From: Nanobdellota archaeon | Lineage (GTDB): Archaea; Nanobdellota; Nanobdellia; Pacearchaeales; GW2011-AR1 | DNA: 33,408 nt | NCBI GenBank assembly: GCA_018901675.1 | Contig: JAHIEH010000067.1 | Location: forward strand, 1 to 33,408 | Direction: 5' to 3' | In this document: positions 6,296-14,641 of the stretch, piece after piece | Position numbering within the stretch: position 1 is the stretch's first letter | Layout of the letters: each line of letters begins with the position of its first letter | The notes under the pieces: generated by a model | What the model was told of the DNA's origin: nothing | Databases searched by the model: none | What the model saw: the letters and a program-made list of their open reading frames with translations, nothing else | Made by a program: the position numbers and the translations under genes

Positions 6296-6487
6296 CTAAA
6301 ATACCCTTTTAGATAGAGTTACTAAAATACCGATAACTCCTAATCCTCCGAAAATTATTCCAAGAGTTATACCCGACTTAATAGCTAATTGAGATGCGTC
6401 TTGGTTTATGCCTGTATTAGCTAAAATTATTCCTGCTAATATCAAAACCCCCACAATACCTGTTGCCCCGAGTAATTTTTGTGTCAT
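6296..6487 (-). CDS. Small two-pass membrane protein
   Basis: The 63-residue product has two membrane helices (about 6-24 and 37-57) separated by a short polar turn, and a basic end, LSKRVF. The start is the ATG at 6487, because a near-perfect Shine-Dalgarno, GAGGAGGT, lies 5 nt before it; an upstream GTG or ATG in frame is not needed. A TATA-like TTTATATAT lies about 30 nt upstream. Size and hydrophobicity fit a holin-like or pilin-pore-like membrane peptide, but no family is recognised. Confidence 0.6.
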   Translation of the reverse strand: MTQKLLGATGIVGVLILAGIILANTGINQDASQLAIKSGITLGIIFGGLGVIGILVTLSKRVF

Positions 6488-6715
6488 TTTTACCTCCTCT
6501 AAGCTTTTAACAAAAGATATATAAACTGTTACCACGTTCTTTTTTTATTGGTAAAAAGAGGGGCTTAGTTTCATTTCTTTTATTTTTAGTTTTTAGTATA
6601 AACTTAACCTTACATACTTTAGAAGTAATCAGAGAGATGAATCTCCGATCACCTCTCTTTTATAATCTATTTGGAATTAAACTATTTAAAAATATACGTT
6701 GTAGAGTGATATTTT

Positions 6716-9418
6716 TTATTTAATACTTTCTTCAACAATTTCTATTTCTTCGGGGGTTAAGCCATATAATTTATAGACTTCTTGATTTATCTCGTAGTTA
6801 ACATTATCAATTTGCTGTTTTAACCTTTCTTTTTCATTCCCTGATATTTTTTCATCATGATACTTTTTCTGGAGGTCTAACATTTGGTTTACTGAAGAGG
6901 TTATCTTTTGTTGTTGTTTTTCAGAGAGTTCTTTAGGAATAGGGATTTGCTTTGCATATGCTTCATAAAAATCCATAGATCTTATAGCATTTTGATAAAT
7001 AAATTTGTAAGTGTAATACTGAATCAAACTAGAGTTAAGTAAAGCTACAATAAATTCTTCTGAATATTTTTTATCTGAGACCAATATATTCGTCACAGTA
7101 TTAAATGAGAATAAACCTTCTCTATCAAATGCTACGGTTAATTTTATATGATCTTTAATATGCGCGACTATTCTTTGAGCAACAATGTGTGGTTGATAAA
7201 ACTTCTGCATCTCTTTTTTATACTTCTGCATCTCTTTATCTTGAGGATTATAATACTTACAACCACGTATAAACCATCTTTGGATATCATTTCCCCTCAA
7301 AACCTTAAGATAATCCTTCTTTTTTTCCTCAATAAAATTATCCATTCCTTGAATTCCTAAACCTAAAAAGATATGTGTAACATCCCCTAAACGTTTACCC
7401 TGAGTTTCTAATTTACGTTTAATTCCATAAGCTTTTTCATTAGACTCAAGATAAATCTTGTTATCTTTAATGCATATTTCTTGTTCTATTTGGGCAGTTT
7501 CTAAAATCTCTCGCATATCTTTGATTTCACCAATGATTATCTTATTTTTGGGTTTAAATTCGTTTTTGGTACAAAATATCACTTGTTCCAGTAATACCTC
7601 CTCAAATGCTTTACCAGCATCTACGACAGTTTTAAAACTGGTTTTTTCCAAGATTTCTTTTCTAACCTTACTCCAAGATTCAGTAAATGCTAACATTTTA
7701 GGGACGATCATTCCCATAAAACCATCCCTTTTAATTAATTTCAGTCCTTTATGAATAAAGACTGCAGATATATTCATCATACCGTCTTTAATCTCCTTAA
7801 AATCTGAGGTATTTTTTATCGGATCTCCTTCAAGAATCTTAAAATAGGGCGGATTACCAATCACAATGTCAAAACCACCTTGTTTGAAAACCTCTGGAAA
7901 TTGGGCATTCCAATTAAAAGCATGATCAGAAACTTTTATGTCATCAATCAACGAGTTTCCACATTTTACATTTGTTAAATTAGGAAGCTTGGAAATTTTC
8001 GTATCTTGGTCTTCCTCTTCTAAAACTTTTAAAAGTAAATTCAATCGTGCAAGCTCTACTGCTTTTTCATCTAAATCCACCCCATAAATACAATTTGTTA
8101 ATATGGTTATTTTTTGAGACAGATTCAATCTTTGATTATAACCCTTAAAAGTACTCCATTTTTCAGATTTATTACCATTCTTCAAAAGTTCTTCAATTTT
8201 GTTGATAACTTCTTGAAAGGCTCTTATTAAAAAACTTCCACTCCCACAAGTAGGATCAACGATTTTAACTTGAAGTATTTCATCTAAGGACTTATTCTTT
8301 AAATATTCTCCAACAGTATTCTTGATAATATAATCCACAATATAAGAAGGAGTATAATAAATCCCCATTTTTTTTCTTTTTCCAGTCTTATCATCAAGTT
8401 TTACTCTTTTTTCTGTCCCCTCCAAGATTGTCCCAAGATATTGTTCATAAATACTTCCAAATAAATCTCCAGGAATTATATCAAACATATATTTGTCCTG
8501 ATTTCCTTCTACACCAAAATACAAAGCCAATATAACTTTTCTTAGAACATCATCAGAGAACGTTCCTTCTTTCTCTAACAATCCCTGCTCAAATAACTTA
8601 GAATCGTACTTTTGATTAAAGTAAACGAATTTTTCTAGTAAATATGGAAAAAGCTGTAATTTAGTTATTTGTTGTCTGACATCCGCTTCAAGACTTTTTA
8701 GATAATATAGTGCTTCTAATCCTCTGTCTTCAACAGACCTTATAAAAATTAATCTATCAATAAATATCTGGACTATCTCATCAATTTTTTCTTTCTCTAA
8801 ATAATTCTTCTTCTGTTTTATTTCTTTAGAGAGCCATTCTCTTATTTTTAATAAATCCTGTAAAAGTGATTCATCGATTGGTTTACTTAACTTTTCATCT
8901 TTTGTCGAAAGAAGATTGTTTATCTCTTTTTTTTCAAAACTTTCTCTAGAAAGAAGCCAAAGAGTATCGAATTTATCAATAAATTCCTTAAAATTTATTC
9001 TGAAGTAATCATTATTGTGGCGTAAAAGATTCTTATCTATATTCTTTATATTTGAAAGAGCATGATAAACCCTAATATCTTTAAAATTTGTCAAGACAGC
9101 AAATTTTATTTTTCTATGATATGCATAAGAAACTGCTTGTTTACCTGCATCTTCGTCTAAGAGCACATTAGTCTTTTTAGCTTCAATAACTAAAACTTCT
9201 TGATTAGCAATTTTTAAAATATAATCTGCCCTACCTTTCAAAACTCTTGGTTCTTTTTGAACCTCTTTTCTATCCCAACCTAATATCTCTTCAAATAATG
9301 GTTCTATAAATTGATGTTTAATATCTTCTTCTGGTTTAGACTCCCAATATTTCTGTCCTTCTGAAAATTGTTTGACTAATTCCCTAAGTTTTTCTTTAGC
9401 TTCTTCTTTATTTATCAT
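6716..9418 (-). CDS. Type IIG restriction endonuclease-methyltransferase
   Basis: The 900-residue single polypeptide combines cleavage and modification. The N-terminal nuclease domain has the PD-(D/E)XK order, D65 in KGRADYIL and E79-A-K81 in VIEAKK. A helical linker follows to about 345. The N6-adenine methyltransferase domain has motif I D388-P-T-C-G-S-G-S (SAM binding) and motif IV N522-P-P-Y (catalytic). The C-terminal third, ending in a PKELSEKQQQ segment, matches the TaqI-type target-recognition region. Enzymes of this Eco57I-like class methylate and cut DNA near an asymmetric site and need no separate subunits. No separate specificity gene is nearby. A TATA box, TTTTTATATAAG, about 25 nt before the ATG suggests a leaderless transcript. 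The recognition site cannot be read from the sequence. Confidence 0.9.
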   Translation of the reverse strand: MINKEEAKEKLRELVKQFSEGQKYWESKPEEDIKHQFIEPLFEEILGWDRKEVQKEPRVLKGRADYILKIANQEVLVIEAKKTNVLLDEDAGKQAVSYAYHRKIKFAVLTNFKDIRVYHALSNIKNIDKNLLRHNNDYFRINFKEFIDKFDTLWLLSRESFEKKEINNLLSTKDEKLSKPIDESLLQDLLKIREWLSKEIKQKKNYLEKEKIDEIVQIFIDRLIFIRSVEDRGLEALYYLKSLEADVRQQITKLQLFPYLLEKFVYFNQKYDSKLFEQGLLEKEGTFSDDVLRKVILALYFGVEGNQDKYMFDIIPGDLFGSIYEQYLGTILEGTEKRVKLDDKTGKRKKMGIYYTPSYIVDYIIKNTVGEYLKNKSLDEILQVKIVDPTCGSGSFLIRAFQEVINKIEELLKNGNKSEKWSTFKGYNQRLNLSQKITILTNCIYGVDLDEKAVELARLNLLLKVLEEEDQDTKISKLPNLTNVKCGNSLIDDIKVSDHAFNWNAQFPEVFKQGGFDIVIGNPPYFKILEGDPIKNTSDFKEIKDGMMNISAVFIHKGLKLIKRDGFMGMIVPKMLAFTESWSKVRKEILEKTSFKTVVDAGKAFEEVLLEQVIFCTKNEFKPKNKIIIGEIKDMREILETAQIEQEICIKDNKIYLESNEKAYGIKRKLETQGKRLGDVTHIFLGLGIQGMDNFIEEKKKDYLKVLRGNDIQRWFIRGCKYYNPQDKEMQKYKKEMQKFYQPHIVAQRIVAHIKDHIKLTVAFDREGLFSFNTVTNILVSDKKYSEEFIVALLNSSLIQYYTYKFIYQNAIRSMDFYEAYAKQIPIPKELSEKQQQKITSSVNQMLDLQKKYHDEKISGNEKERLKQQIDNVNYEINQEVYKLYGLTPEEIEIVEESIK

Positions 9419-9489
9419 TTATTTTTATTAGAAGTCTCTTATATAAAAACCTATTCTTCCTTCTCATCTCCATTCACTTTTCCAAATCT

Positions 9490-10092
9490 TCACCCCAGTA
9501 ATTTCTCAAATTTAGCTTTATTATCCATGTAAAATGAATAGATTTCCTTATTTATATCTTTTTTTCCAGAATTTAACGTTATTAACAAGCCATAAAGCCA
9601 TAAAAATTTATCTAAATCTTCAAAAGATACACCAATAAGAGAATTTTCCTTTCTAAACCTTTCAATTCCATCCAAGAAGTTTTGATAAGTTCTGGTGTCT
9701 TTCCATCCAATTAGTTTACTTAGTGCAATGCAGACATACTTATCATATAATGGATACCTTATTTTATTATGAAAATGACAGAATTTACTTGCAAAAGACA
9801 GCAGATTTTTGCCTATACATTTAGATATTTTATCTACTGCATGAGGAGAACCTTGTTTTAACATTTCATCAAGTTTTTCGATCTTTGTAATATGTTCTGC
9901 CACTGCAATCTGATCCTTGAGATTAGTTTTGTATAAAGAGTCTATAAGAATTACTTTCATCAATATTACTTCTTTGTTATTATTTAGAGGATTCTTATTA
10001 AAATAATTAGTCAAAGTAGAATTTGCAAGATTCCATTTGGGAAGTTTTGAGTATATTTCTTTTGCAATTTCTATTTTTTTATCTTCTAGCAT
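9490..10092 (-). CDS. Partner of the HTH-nucleotidyltransferase; ASK-HFH-PLYD family
   Basis: The protein of 200 residues is mostly helical. It shares a core with the protein at 13979-14641: ASKFCHFH (about 101-108) followed by YPLYDKYV (113-120), and an earlier KVILIDSLYKT segment. I recall such proteins as widespread and uncharacterised, often near defence genes. I chose the ATG at 10092; a TTG at 10125 in the same frame is an alternative, and neither has a good ribosome binding site. Either way the gene starts inside the upstream HTH-nucleotidyltransferase gene, so the two are one operon. With that partner it could form a toxin-antitoxin pair; which is the toxin is unknown. Confidence 0.6.
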   Translation of the reverse strand: MLEDKKIEIAKEIYSKLPKWNLANSTLTNYFNKNPLNNNKEVILMKVILIDSLYKTNLKDQIAVAEHITKIEKLDEMLKQGSPHAVDKISKCIGKNLLSFASKFCHFHNKIRYPLYDKYVCIALSKLIGWKDTRTYQNFLDGIERFRKENSLIGVSFEDLDKFLWLYGLLITLNSGKKDINKEIYSFYMDNKAKFEKLLG

Positions 10093-10675
10093 TTGACAAA
10101 ATTTTATAATAGTTTTCCCCTCCAAAAACTATCAAATGTTTATTTAAGGATTCATTTAAAATGTTTATTTGTTCTCTTTTTGAAAACATTTCGTAGGCAC
10201 TTTCTTTTCCTAAAACATTTAAGTCTAATTTAAAAGAAAAATTGGAGGCAATATTTTTGATTATTCCTTCAATTTGTTCAACTTTATTTTGTTTGTCTAA
10301 GATTATTATCATATCTAAATCATTAAATTTCTTTTTTTCTGCAAAAGAGCCAAAAATTAAAAATATAAAAAAATCTTCATTTATTTCTTTTAAGCAGTCT
10401 TTGATGAATAAAGAAACAGATTTTTCTTTTGCTATAGAATTTTTAGTTCTTAATGATTCTGCATATGAGAGTTCTGCGATATTTTCTTTATAGTTAAGAG
10501 AGAGGAGTTTTTTCTCATCTGACAGAATAAACCTGTCTTTTATTAGCTCCTGCATTGACCTATGAATTAGTGCATAAGGTTTTTTCAAAACTCCAGCAAC
10601 TTCATTTATACTAAATTTTTTATCTATTCTTGAAACAAAGATTTTCATTATTTCGATTTGTGTTTTTGTTAGCAT
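10079..10675 (-). CDS. Winged HTH fused to a minimal nucleotidyltransferase
   Basis: The 198-residue protein has an N-terminal winged helix (about 5-60; SINEVAGVLKKPYALIHRSM holds the two DNA-binding helices). A Pol-beta-type nucleotidyltransferase domain follows, with G109-S110 in LIFGSFAEKK, the metal-binding D119-L-D121, and a third acidic residue in KLDLNVL. Minimal nucleotidyltransferases of the MNT/MenA type can transfer nucleotides to proteins or tRNAs and are often antitoxins or toxins. The HTH could bind its own promoter, where a 13-bp sequence is repeated twice, 22 bp apart. The downstream gene overlaps it by 14 nt. Confidence 0.75.
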   Translation of the reverse strand: MLTKTQIEIMKIFVSRIDKKFSINEVAGVLKKPYALIHRSMQELIKDRFILSDEKKLLSLNYKENIAELSYAESLRTKNSIAKEKSVSLFIKDCLKEINEDFFIFLIFGSFAEKKKFNDLDMIIILDKQNKVEQIEGIIKNIASNFSFKLDLNVLGKESAYEMFSKREQINILNESLNKHLIVFGGENYYKILSNARR

Positions 10676-10682
10676 TTTTATT

Positions 10683-10717
10683 TATATCTTTTTAGATATA
10701 ATAATATATCTTTTTAG
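10683..10717 (-). promoter_or_regulatory. Two 13-bp direct repeats before the HTH-nucleotidyltransferase gene
   Basis: TATATCTTTTTAG occurs at 10683-10695 and 10705-10717, spaced 22 bp (two helical turns) on the same face of the DNA. The pair sits within 45 bp upstream of the start codon at 10675 and also overlaps the stop codon of the preceding gene. It is a likely operator or promoter element of this operon. Confidence 0.5.
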
Positions 10718-11040
10718 TCATATTTAAATTTTGTGGTTTTTACGAATGTTTTCATCTTACAACTTCCCTCTCCTTCCTCTCTTTCTTCCCCCCTCCCCCT
10801 CACCTCACCCATAAACTTACCGCAAACTTCGCAAACAATGCATCTCTTGCCATTAATGATTTTTCCTTCAAAATGAGCGCAGCAGCAACCGCTATGGAAA
10901 AATGTTGCTTCTTTATTGCAAAGCTTGCATTTTTTAGCTGGTTTAATTGCTTTAGCTGTTTTTGTCGTTTTGGTTGTTTTTTGTTTCTTATTTCTTTTTG
11001 TCATCTTCAATTTCTCCCTTTTGCTCAAGCTTACACTCAT
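10714..11040 (-). CDS. Basic zinc-ribbon-like protein
   Basis: The product of 108 residues has a Lys/Thr-rich N-terminal tail, then a Cys-rich core: C38-x2-C41, C52-C-C54 with H56, and C67-x2-C70-x2-C73. The tail is acidic-basic low complexity (RGRGEEREEGEG). The pattern suggests one or two zinc sites and nucleic-acid binding. The start ATG overlaps the TGA of the upstream ATPase gene (ATGA) and has AGGAG 7 nt before it. A later Met at residue 13 also follows a GGGAG-type site that belongs to a repeated start cassette, so the true start may be there. No family is recognised. Confidence 0.55.
   Translation of the reverse strand: MSVSLSKREKLKMTKRNKKQKTTKTTKTAKAIKPAKKCKLCNKEATFFHSGCCCAHFEGKIINGKRCIVCEVCGKFMGEVRGRGEEREEGEGSCKMKTFVKTTKFKYD
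11001..11030 (-). repeat. Start-codon cassette, copy C
   Basis: On the minus strand it reads TTGAGCAAAAGGGAG, then AAATTGAAGATGAC. It shares the TTGAGCAAnAGGG-(A)-TATTGAAGATG core with copies at 12406, 12854 and 15581. Here it lies inside the start of the zinc-ribbon gene and includes its second Met. Confidence 0.45.
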
Positions 11041-12311
11041 TTTATACTCCTTGCGGAATTCATCGCTAAAAGCCATTTCCAAACAGGCTTTATAATTATC
11101 TTCTTGCCATTTATATTTTCTTCGCCTTCTTTATCTAATGTAAGAATAATCCCTTCTTTAAGAGTATATTTCTGCATAGCTTCCAAAAGACCTTCGATTT
11201 CTCTCTTTTTTGTCATAGGGCTCTCTAAATTTAGACAAACCTGAATTGCCTGAGTTATTTTTAGCCCTTTTTTAACAATAAAATCACATTCTTTTTTGCC
11301 TAAATGATAATAAACTTCGAAACCTTCTTTTAACAATTCTATAAAAACTAAATTTTCTAGTCTTTGCCCCCTATTTTCTATAAAGTTAAATGCGACTGTT
11401 TTAAGAAAGCTATTGTCTAAAACATAAAATTTAGATGAAGAAACCTGTTGTTTTTTTAATGAATAATCAAATCTATTGATAGTTGAAGCGAGAAAAACCC
11501 CCTTCATATATTCAATGTAATTTTTTATCATGCTTAAACTCTTTATTCCAGAAATTATCTTTAAAGTAGAATAAGAATAAACTTTGCCCACATTTGAAAA
11601 AAGATATAAGATAAGATCTTTAATCTCCTTTGTTTTTTTAATGTGATATCTTTGAATTATATCCTTATTAAGTATGTCTTCAAAATATTGTTTGGACAAT
11701 TCCAAATCATTGTTCTTTATTACTAAAGGGAAGCCCCCCTTTTCAAAATACTCTTCAAAGGCGCCCATCAAAATTATTCTTTCATTAGAAGTTTTTGGAT
11801 TTTCTTGAATGTTTTTAAACCTTAAAAATTCTTTAAATGAAAAAGGGTATAGTCTTAGAACTTTATTTCTTCCTGTTAAAAATGTTGAGATTTCTGAACT
11901 TAATAAACTTGAATTTGAGCCGGTTACAAAAACTTTTATTTTTTTGGCAAAGAGGTTATTAACCCATCTTTCCCAAGAAGGAATGTTTTGAATTTCATCA
12001 AAAAAAAACACAACCTCAGACCCAATGCTATGCAATTCTTTAGCAAAGTCTTCTATATCCTGAAAATTTTCAATCTTAAAGTCTGTAAATCTGACATCAT
12101 CAAAGTTTATGTAAATCTTTTTTTTATTGATTTTATTGGAAATAATCTTTAAGAGGGTGCTTTTTCCGCATCTTCTTATGCCACTTATGATTACAATTTC
12201 ATTTCCTCTTAAATAAGGCTCTAAGGATATTTCTCTTTCTATTAACTCTTCTTCCTTATTGAATAGTTCTTGTTGTTCATTCAAAAGTTCATATAATTTT
12301 GTTTTTTCCAT
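11037..12311 (-). CDS. AAA-type archaeal ATPase with DUF4143-like C-terminus
   Basis: The 424-residue protein has the AAA_14/DUF4143 layout. Walker A is SGIRRCGKST (43-52), and Walker B is VVFFFDEIQ with D105-E106. FVTGSNSSLLS (sensor I) and the family signature TGRNKVLRLYPFSFKEF follow. A winged-helix-like part comes next, then a C-terminal ECDFIVKKG...QVC segment resembling a PD-(D/E)XK-like fold. Such ATPases are frequent in archaea, often on mobile or conflict islands; their targets are not known. A TATA box (TTTATAAACT, about 12330-12340) 26 nt before the ATG predicts a leaderless transcript. The zinc-ribbon gene is translationally coupled downstream. Confidence 0.85.
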   Translation of the reverse strand: MEKTKLYELLNEQQELFNKEEELIEREISLEPYLRGNEIVIISGIRRCGKSTLLKIISNKINKKKIYINFDDVRFTDFKIENFQDIEDFAKELHSIGSEVVFFFDEIQNIPSWERWVNNLFAKKIKVFVTGSNSSLLSSEISTFLTGRNKVLRLYPFSFKEFLRFKNIQENPKTSNERIILMGAFEEYFEKGGFPLVIKNNDLELSKQYFEDILNKDIIQRYHIKKTKEIKDLILYLFSNVGKVYSYSTLKIISGIKSLSMIKNYIEYMKGVFLASTINRFDYSLKKQQVSSSKFYVLDNSFLKTVAFNFIENRGQRLENLVFIELLKEGFEVYYHLGKKECDFIVKKGLKITQAIQVCLNLESPMTKKREIEGLLEAMQKYTLKEGIILTLDKEGEENINGKKIIIKPVWKWLLAMNSARSIK

Positions 12312-12405
12312 GATTTCTATTGTCTTTGAGAGTTTATAAACCTTTCTTTGTAATTTAATAACTCTTTATAAACATATGTTAAATGGAAATTAACTATATG
12401 GTTTC

Positions 12406-12441
12406 TTATTCATCTTCAATATCTCCCCTATTGCTCAAACT
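12406..12441 (-). repeat. Start-codon cassette, copy A
   Basis: The minus strand reads TTGAGCAATAGGGGAGATAT and then TGAAGATGAATAA. It encodes the end of the Nudix protein (SLSNRGDIEDE) and also contains an in-frame ATG for a seven-codon frame. The sequence matches copies B, C and D closely. Confidence 0.55.
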
Positions 12442-12861
12442 AACATCCCCTAAAATACTGACCAATTTTTCCTTGCTATCTATACTTTCATCCCAATCAA
12501 TTTGCTCTATAAACTTTTCCTTGGAAAGCCACCTAAACTCTGTATGCTCTCCGCTTAGCTTAGGTATCGCTTCTTTAACTTTGATAAGAAATGCTCTTTC
12601 TTTGTGCATCTTGCCAGAATTCTTTGGCCATTCATATTCCCCAAGATAATCTGTTTTTTTAATTTCTAATATCTCTAATCCTGTTTCTTCTTTTACTTCT
12701 CTTCTTATTGCTTTCTCTTCACTTTCATTCTTCTCAACACTTCCAGTAACAACAAACCAAATATCTACTTTAAGCCATTTAGGGTTTGTTCTTAGAATTA
12801 AAAAATTTCTTTTATCAGAATAAATTATTGCCATAATCTTTGGATTGGTTTTGTTATTCAT
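12406..12861 (-). CDS. Nudix hydrolase
   Basis: The 151-residue protein has a complete Nudix box (40-62): G-x5-E-x7-REVKEETGL, with the metal-binding EExG. Nudix enzymes hydrolyse nucleoside diphosphates linked to other groups; the substrate here is not evident. The start is set at the ATG at 12861 rather than farther upstream, because GAGGAGGT lies 8 nt before it and the extension upstream lacks Nudix character. The region before it repeats AAGAGAGGAGGT twice, giving two Shine-Dalgarno-like sites. Its C-terminus, SLSNRGDIEDE, matches the end of the Cas4/RecB-like protein through a shared DNA repeat. It has no close operon partner, and only a seven-codon remnant follows. Confidence 0.85.
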   Translation of the reverse strand: MNNKTNPKIMAIIYSDKRNFLILRTNPKWLKVDIWFVVTGSVEKNESEEKAIRREVKEETGLEILEIKKTDYLGEYEWPKNSGKMHKERAFLIKVKEAIPKLSGEHTEFRWLSKEKFIEQIDWDESIDSKEKLVSILGDVSLSNRGDIEDE

Positions 12862-12887
12862 CTTCAATACCTCCTCTCTTCCCCAAA
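12854..12887 (-). repeat. Start-codon cassette, copy D
   Basis: The minus strand reads GGGGAAGAGAGGAGGTATTG and then AAGATGAATAAC. Its ATG is the start of the Nudix gene. The TATTGAAGATGAATAA core is identical to copies A and B. Confidence 0.5.
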
Positions 12888-13016
12888 CCTCCTCTCTTTT
12901 AATAACCTTTTTGTAACCCCCTCCCTTAATCTTAGATATATAACATGCCCTGTAAATTATCACACTTAACAATCTCTTCCCAAAACTCTTTTAAACTTCT
13001 TTATCTTTGATAAACC

Positions 13017-13916
13017 ATGGGAGATGAAAAGAAAGAGAATCAAAAAGATGAACAAGAAGGCGAAAATACACATATAGCTATTTTTAATGGAAAAGCTATA
13101 AGAAGAAAACTTGTTGGTGATAAATGGTTCTTTTCAGTTGTTGATATTATCCGGGTTTTGACTGATAGTGTTGACCCAAAAGATTATTGGTATAGGTTAA
13201 AAGTAAGAGAGAAAGAATCTTCAGAAATTGAGCTATCGACATTTTGTCGACAACTGAAGCTCAAATCAGGAGACGGGAAAGAGTACGAAACAGATTGCGC
13301 AGACACAGAAGGTATATTCAGAATAATTCAATCAATTCCTTCAAAAAAGGCAGAGCCGTTTAAAAGATGGCTTGCAAAAGTTGGTTATGAAAGAGTGCAG
13401 GAAATTGAAAACCCAGAACTTGCACAAGAAAGAATGAAAAATCTTTATGAGCAAAAAGGATATTCTAAAGACTGGATTGAAAAAAGATTAAGAGGAATTG
13501 CTATAAGGCAGGAGCTGACAGACGAGTGGAAGAATAGAAAGATAAAAGAAGAGAAAGAGTTCGCAATCTTAACAAATGAAATAAGCAAAGCAACTTTTGG
13601 AAAAACAGTTGAAGAGTATAAGAATTTTAAGAAACTAAAAAGAGAAAATTTAAGAGATCATATGGATGATTTAGAATTAATTTTTAGTATGCTTGGAGAG
13701 GCAGCAACTACTAGAATTACTAAAACAAAAGATACTCAGGGTTTTGGAGAAAATAAAATTGCAGCCAGACAAGGTGGAGAAGTTGCTGGAAATGCAAGAA
13801 AAGAGCTTGAATTAAAAACAGGAGAGAGTGTTCTTAATGAGGATAATTTTTTAAATCTTCCAGAAAAACTAAAGAAAAAAAGGAAGAAACTCCTTGAACA
13901 AGTAGAGATTATTTAA
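13017..13916 (+). CDS. Bro-N domain antirepressor-like protein (DinD-type)
   Basis: The 299-residue protein has an N-terminal BRO/Bro-N domain (about 18-110): IAIFNGKAIRRKL, WFFSVVDIIRVLTDS, and the TFCRQLKLKSGDGK and DTEGIFRIIQSIPS segments. A helical region follows with WLAKVGYERVQEIENPELAQ and IAIRQELTDEWKNRK, as in E. coli DinD. Bro-N domains bind DNA and are often found in phage antirepressors. DinD-type proteins occur in many small-genome bacteria and archaea without a phage. Its role is unknown here. A TATA-like CTTTTAAACTT 26 nt before the ATG suggests a leaderless transcript. No other phage gene is recognised nearby. Confidence 0.85.
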   Translation: MGDEKKENQKDEQEGENTHIAIFNGKAIRRKLVGDKWFFSVVDIIRVLTDSVDPKDYWYRLKVREKESSEIELSTFCRQLKLKSGDGKEYETDCADTEGIFRIIQSIPSKKAEPFKRWLAKVGYERVQEIENPELAQERMKNLYEQKGYSKDWIEKRLRGIAIRQELTDEWKNRKIKEEKEFAILTNEISKATFGKTVEEYKNFKKLKRENLRDHMDDLELIFSMLGEAATTRITKTKDTQGFGENKIAARQGGEVAGNARKELELKTGESVLNEDNFLNLPEKLKKKRKKLLEQVEII

Positions 13917-13978
13917 CATGTCCTATAGATTATCCCCCTCCATCTAGTAAATCGAGAAATGTTTATACGCTACCATTT

Positions 13979-14641
13979 TTATCTTTTGCCTACTTTCTTT
14001 TTATTTAACCTATCATTAGCATTTTTAATCAAAAATGTGTCAATCTCCCTTAAAGTCGGAGCTTTTCGAGAGTTATTTTTAATATAGTTGTAAAGAAAAA
14101 GGATTTTATTGCAGAATTTAAAATATTTTTCATCACATAAAAAATCAGCATCCTCTACTCTTCCAACCACTATCTTGTTTATAGAGCTGTTTGCTCTAGA
14201 GTCATATATTGGGAAAATTGGCACGTGAAAATGCAGGTATTTAGAAGCTAATGACCTCTTTTCTTTTCCTGTTAATTCTTTGAAAAATTTTGTGAGTTCT
14301 TTGTGGAGGATTAAGATGTCTTTTAATGTTTTTTCGTTAAATTCTTTATTTTTCAGCTTGCTTAATTTTTCATCAAATTTATTTTTACTATTGAATTTTA
14401 TAAACTCTTTAACAACATAATCATAAAAATCATCATTGATATGCTTTTTGTTTATTTTAGATCTCCTTTCAATTGATGCGGCATAAGACCTTCCAATAAG
14501 CAATATTTTTGCACGGATTTCTTCAGGATCTGTATGTGATGGATAATCTGAACACATTTTATATAAAATATTATTTCCAAGCATCCATTTTTTATCTTTC
14601 AAATTATTAAATTTCTTTACATCAAAATTTATTAGTTTCAT
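13979..14641 (-). CDS. ASK-HFH-IYDS family protein, last gene of a nuclease operon
   Basis: The 220-residue, mainly helical protein shares a core with the protein at 9490-10092: LASKYLHFH (131-139) followed by FPIYDSRA (143-150), and EIRAKILLIGRSYAASIERR (about 41-60). I recall the IGRxYAASxERR segment from widespread bacterial proteins of unknown function, often beside defence genes. The conserved His and Asp residues could form an active or metal site, but none is proven. The ATG overlaps the TGA of the PD-(D/E)XK gene upstream (ATGA), so the two are translationally coupled. The pair resembles a small restriction-like or toxin-antitoxin unit. Confidence 0.65.
   Translation of the reverse strand: MKLINFDVKKFNNLKDKKWMLGNNILYKMCSDYPSHTDPEEIRAKILLIGRSYAASIERRSKINKKHINDDFYDYVVKEFIKFNSKNKFDEKLSKLKNKEFNEKTLKDILILHKELTKFFKELTGKEKRSLASKYLHFHVPIFPIYDSRANSSINKIVVGRVEDADFLCDEKYFKFCNKILFLYNYIKNNSRKAPTLREIDTFLIKNANDRLNKKKVGKR

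Noticed and set aside
12383..12649. Plus-strand 88-codon frame over the Nudix gene
   Set aside because: The opposite strand carries a complete Nudix box; the plus frame has no motif.
13017..13916. Prophage call based on the Bro-N protein
   Set aside because: No capsid, terminase, portal or integrase genes are seen; Bro-N/DinD proteins occur outside phages.
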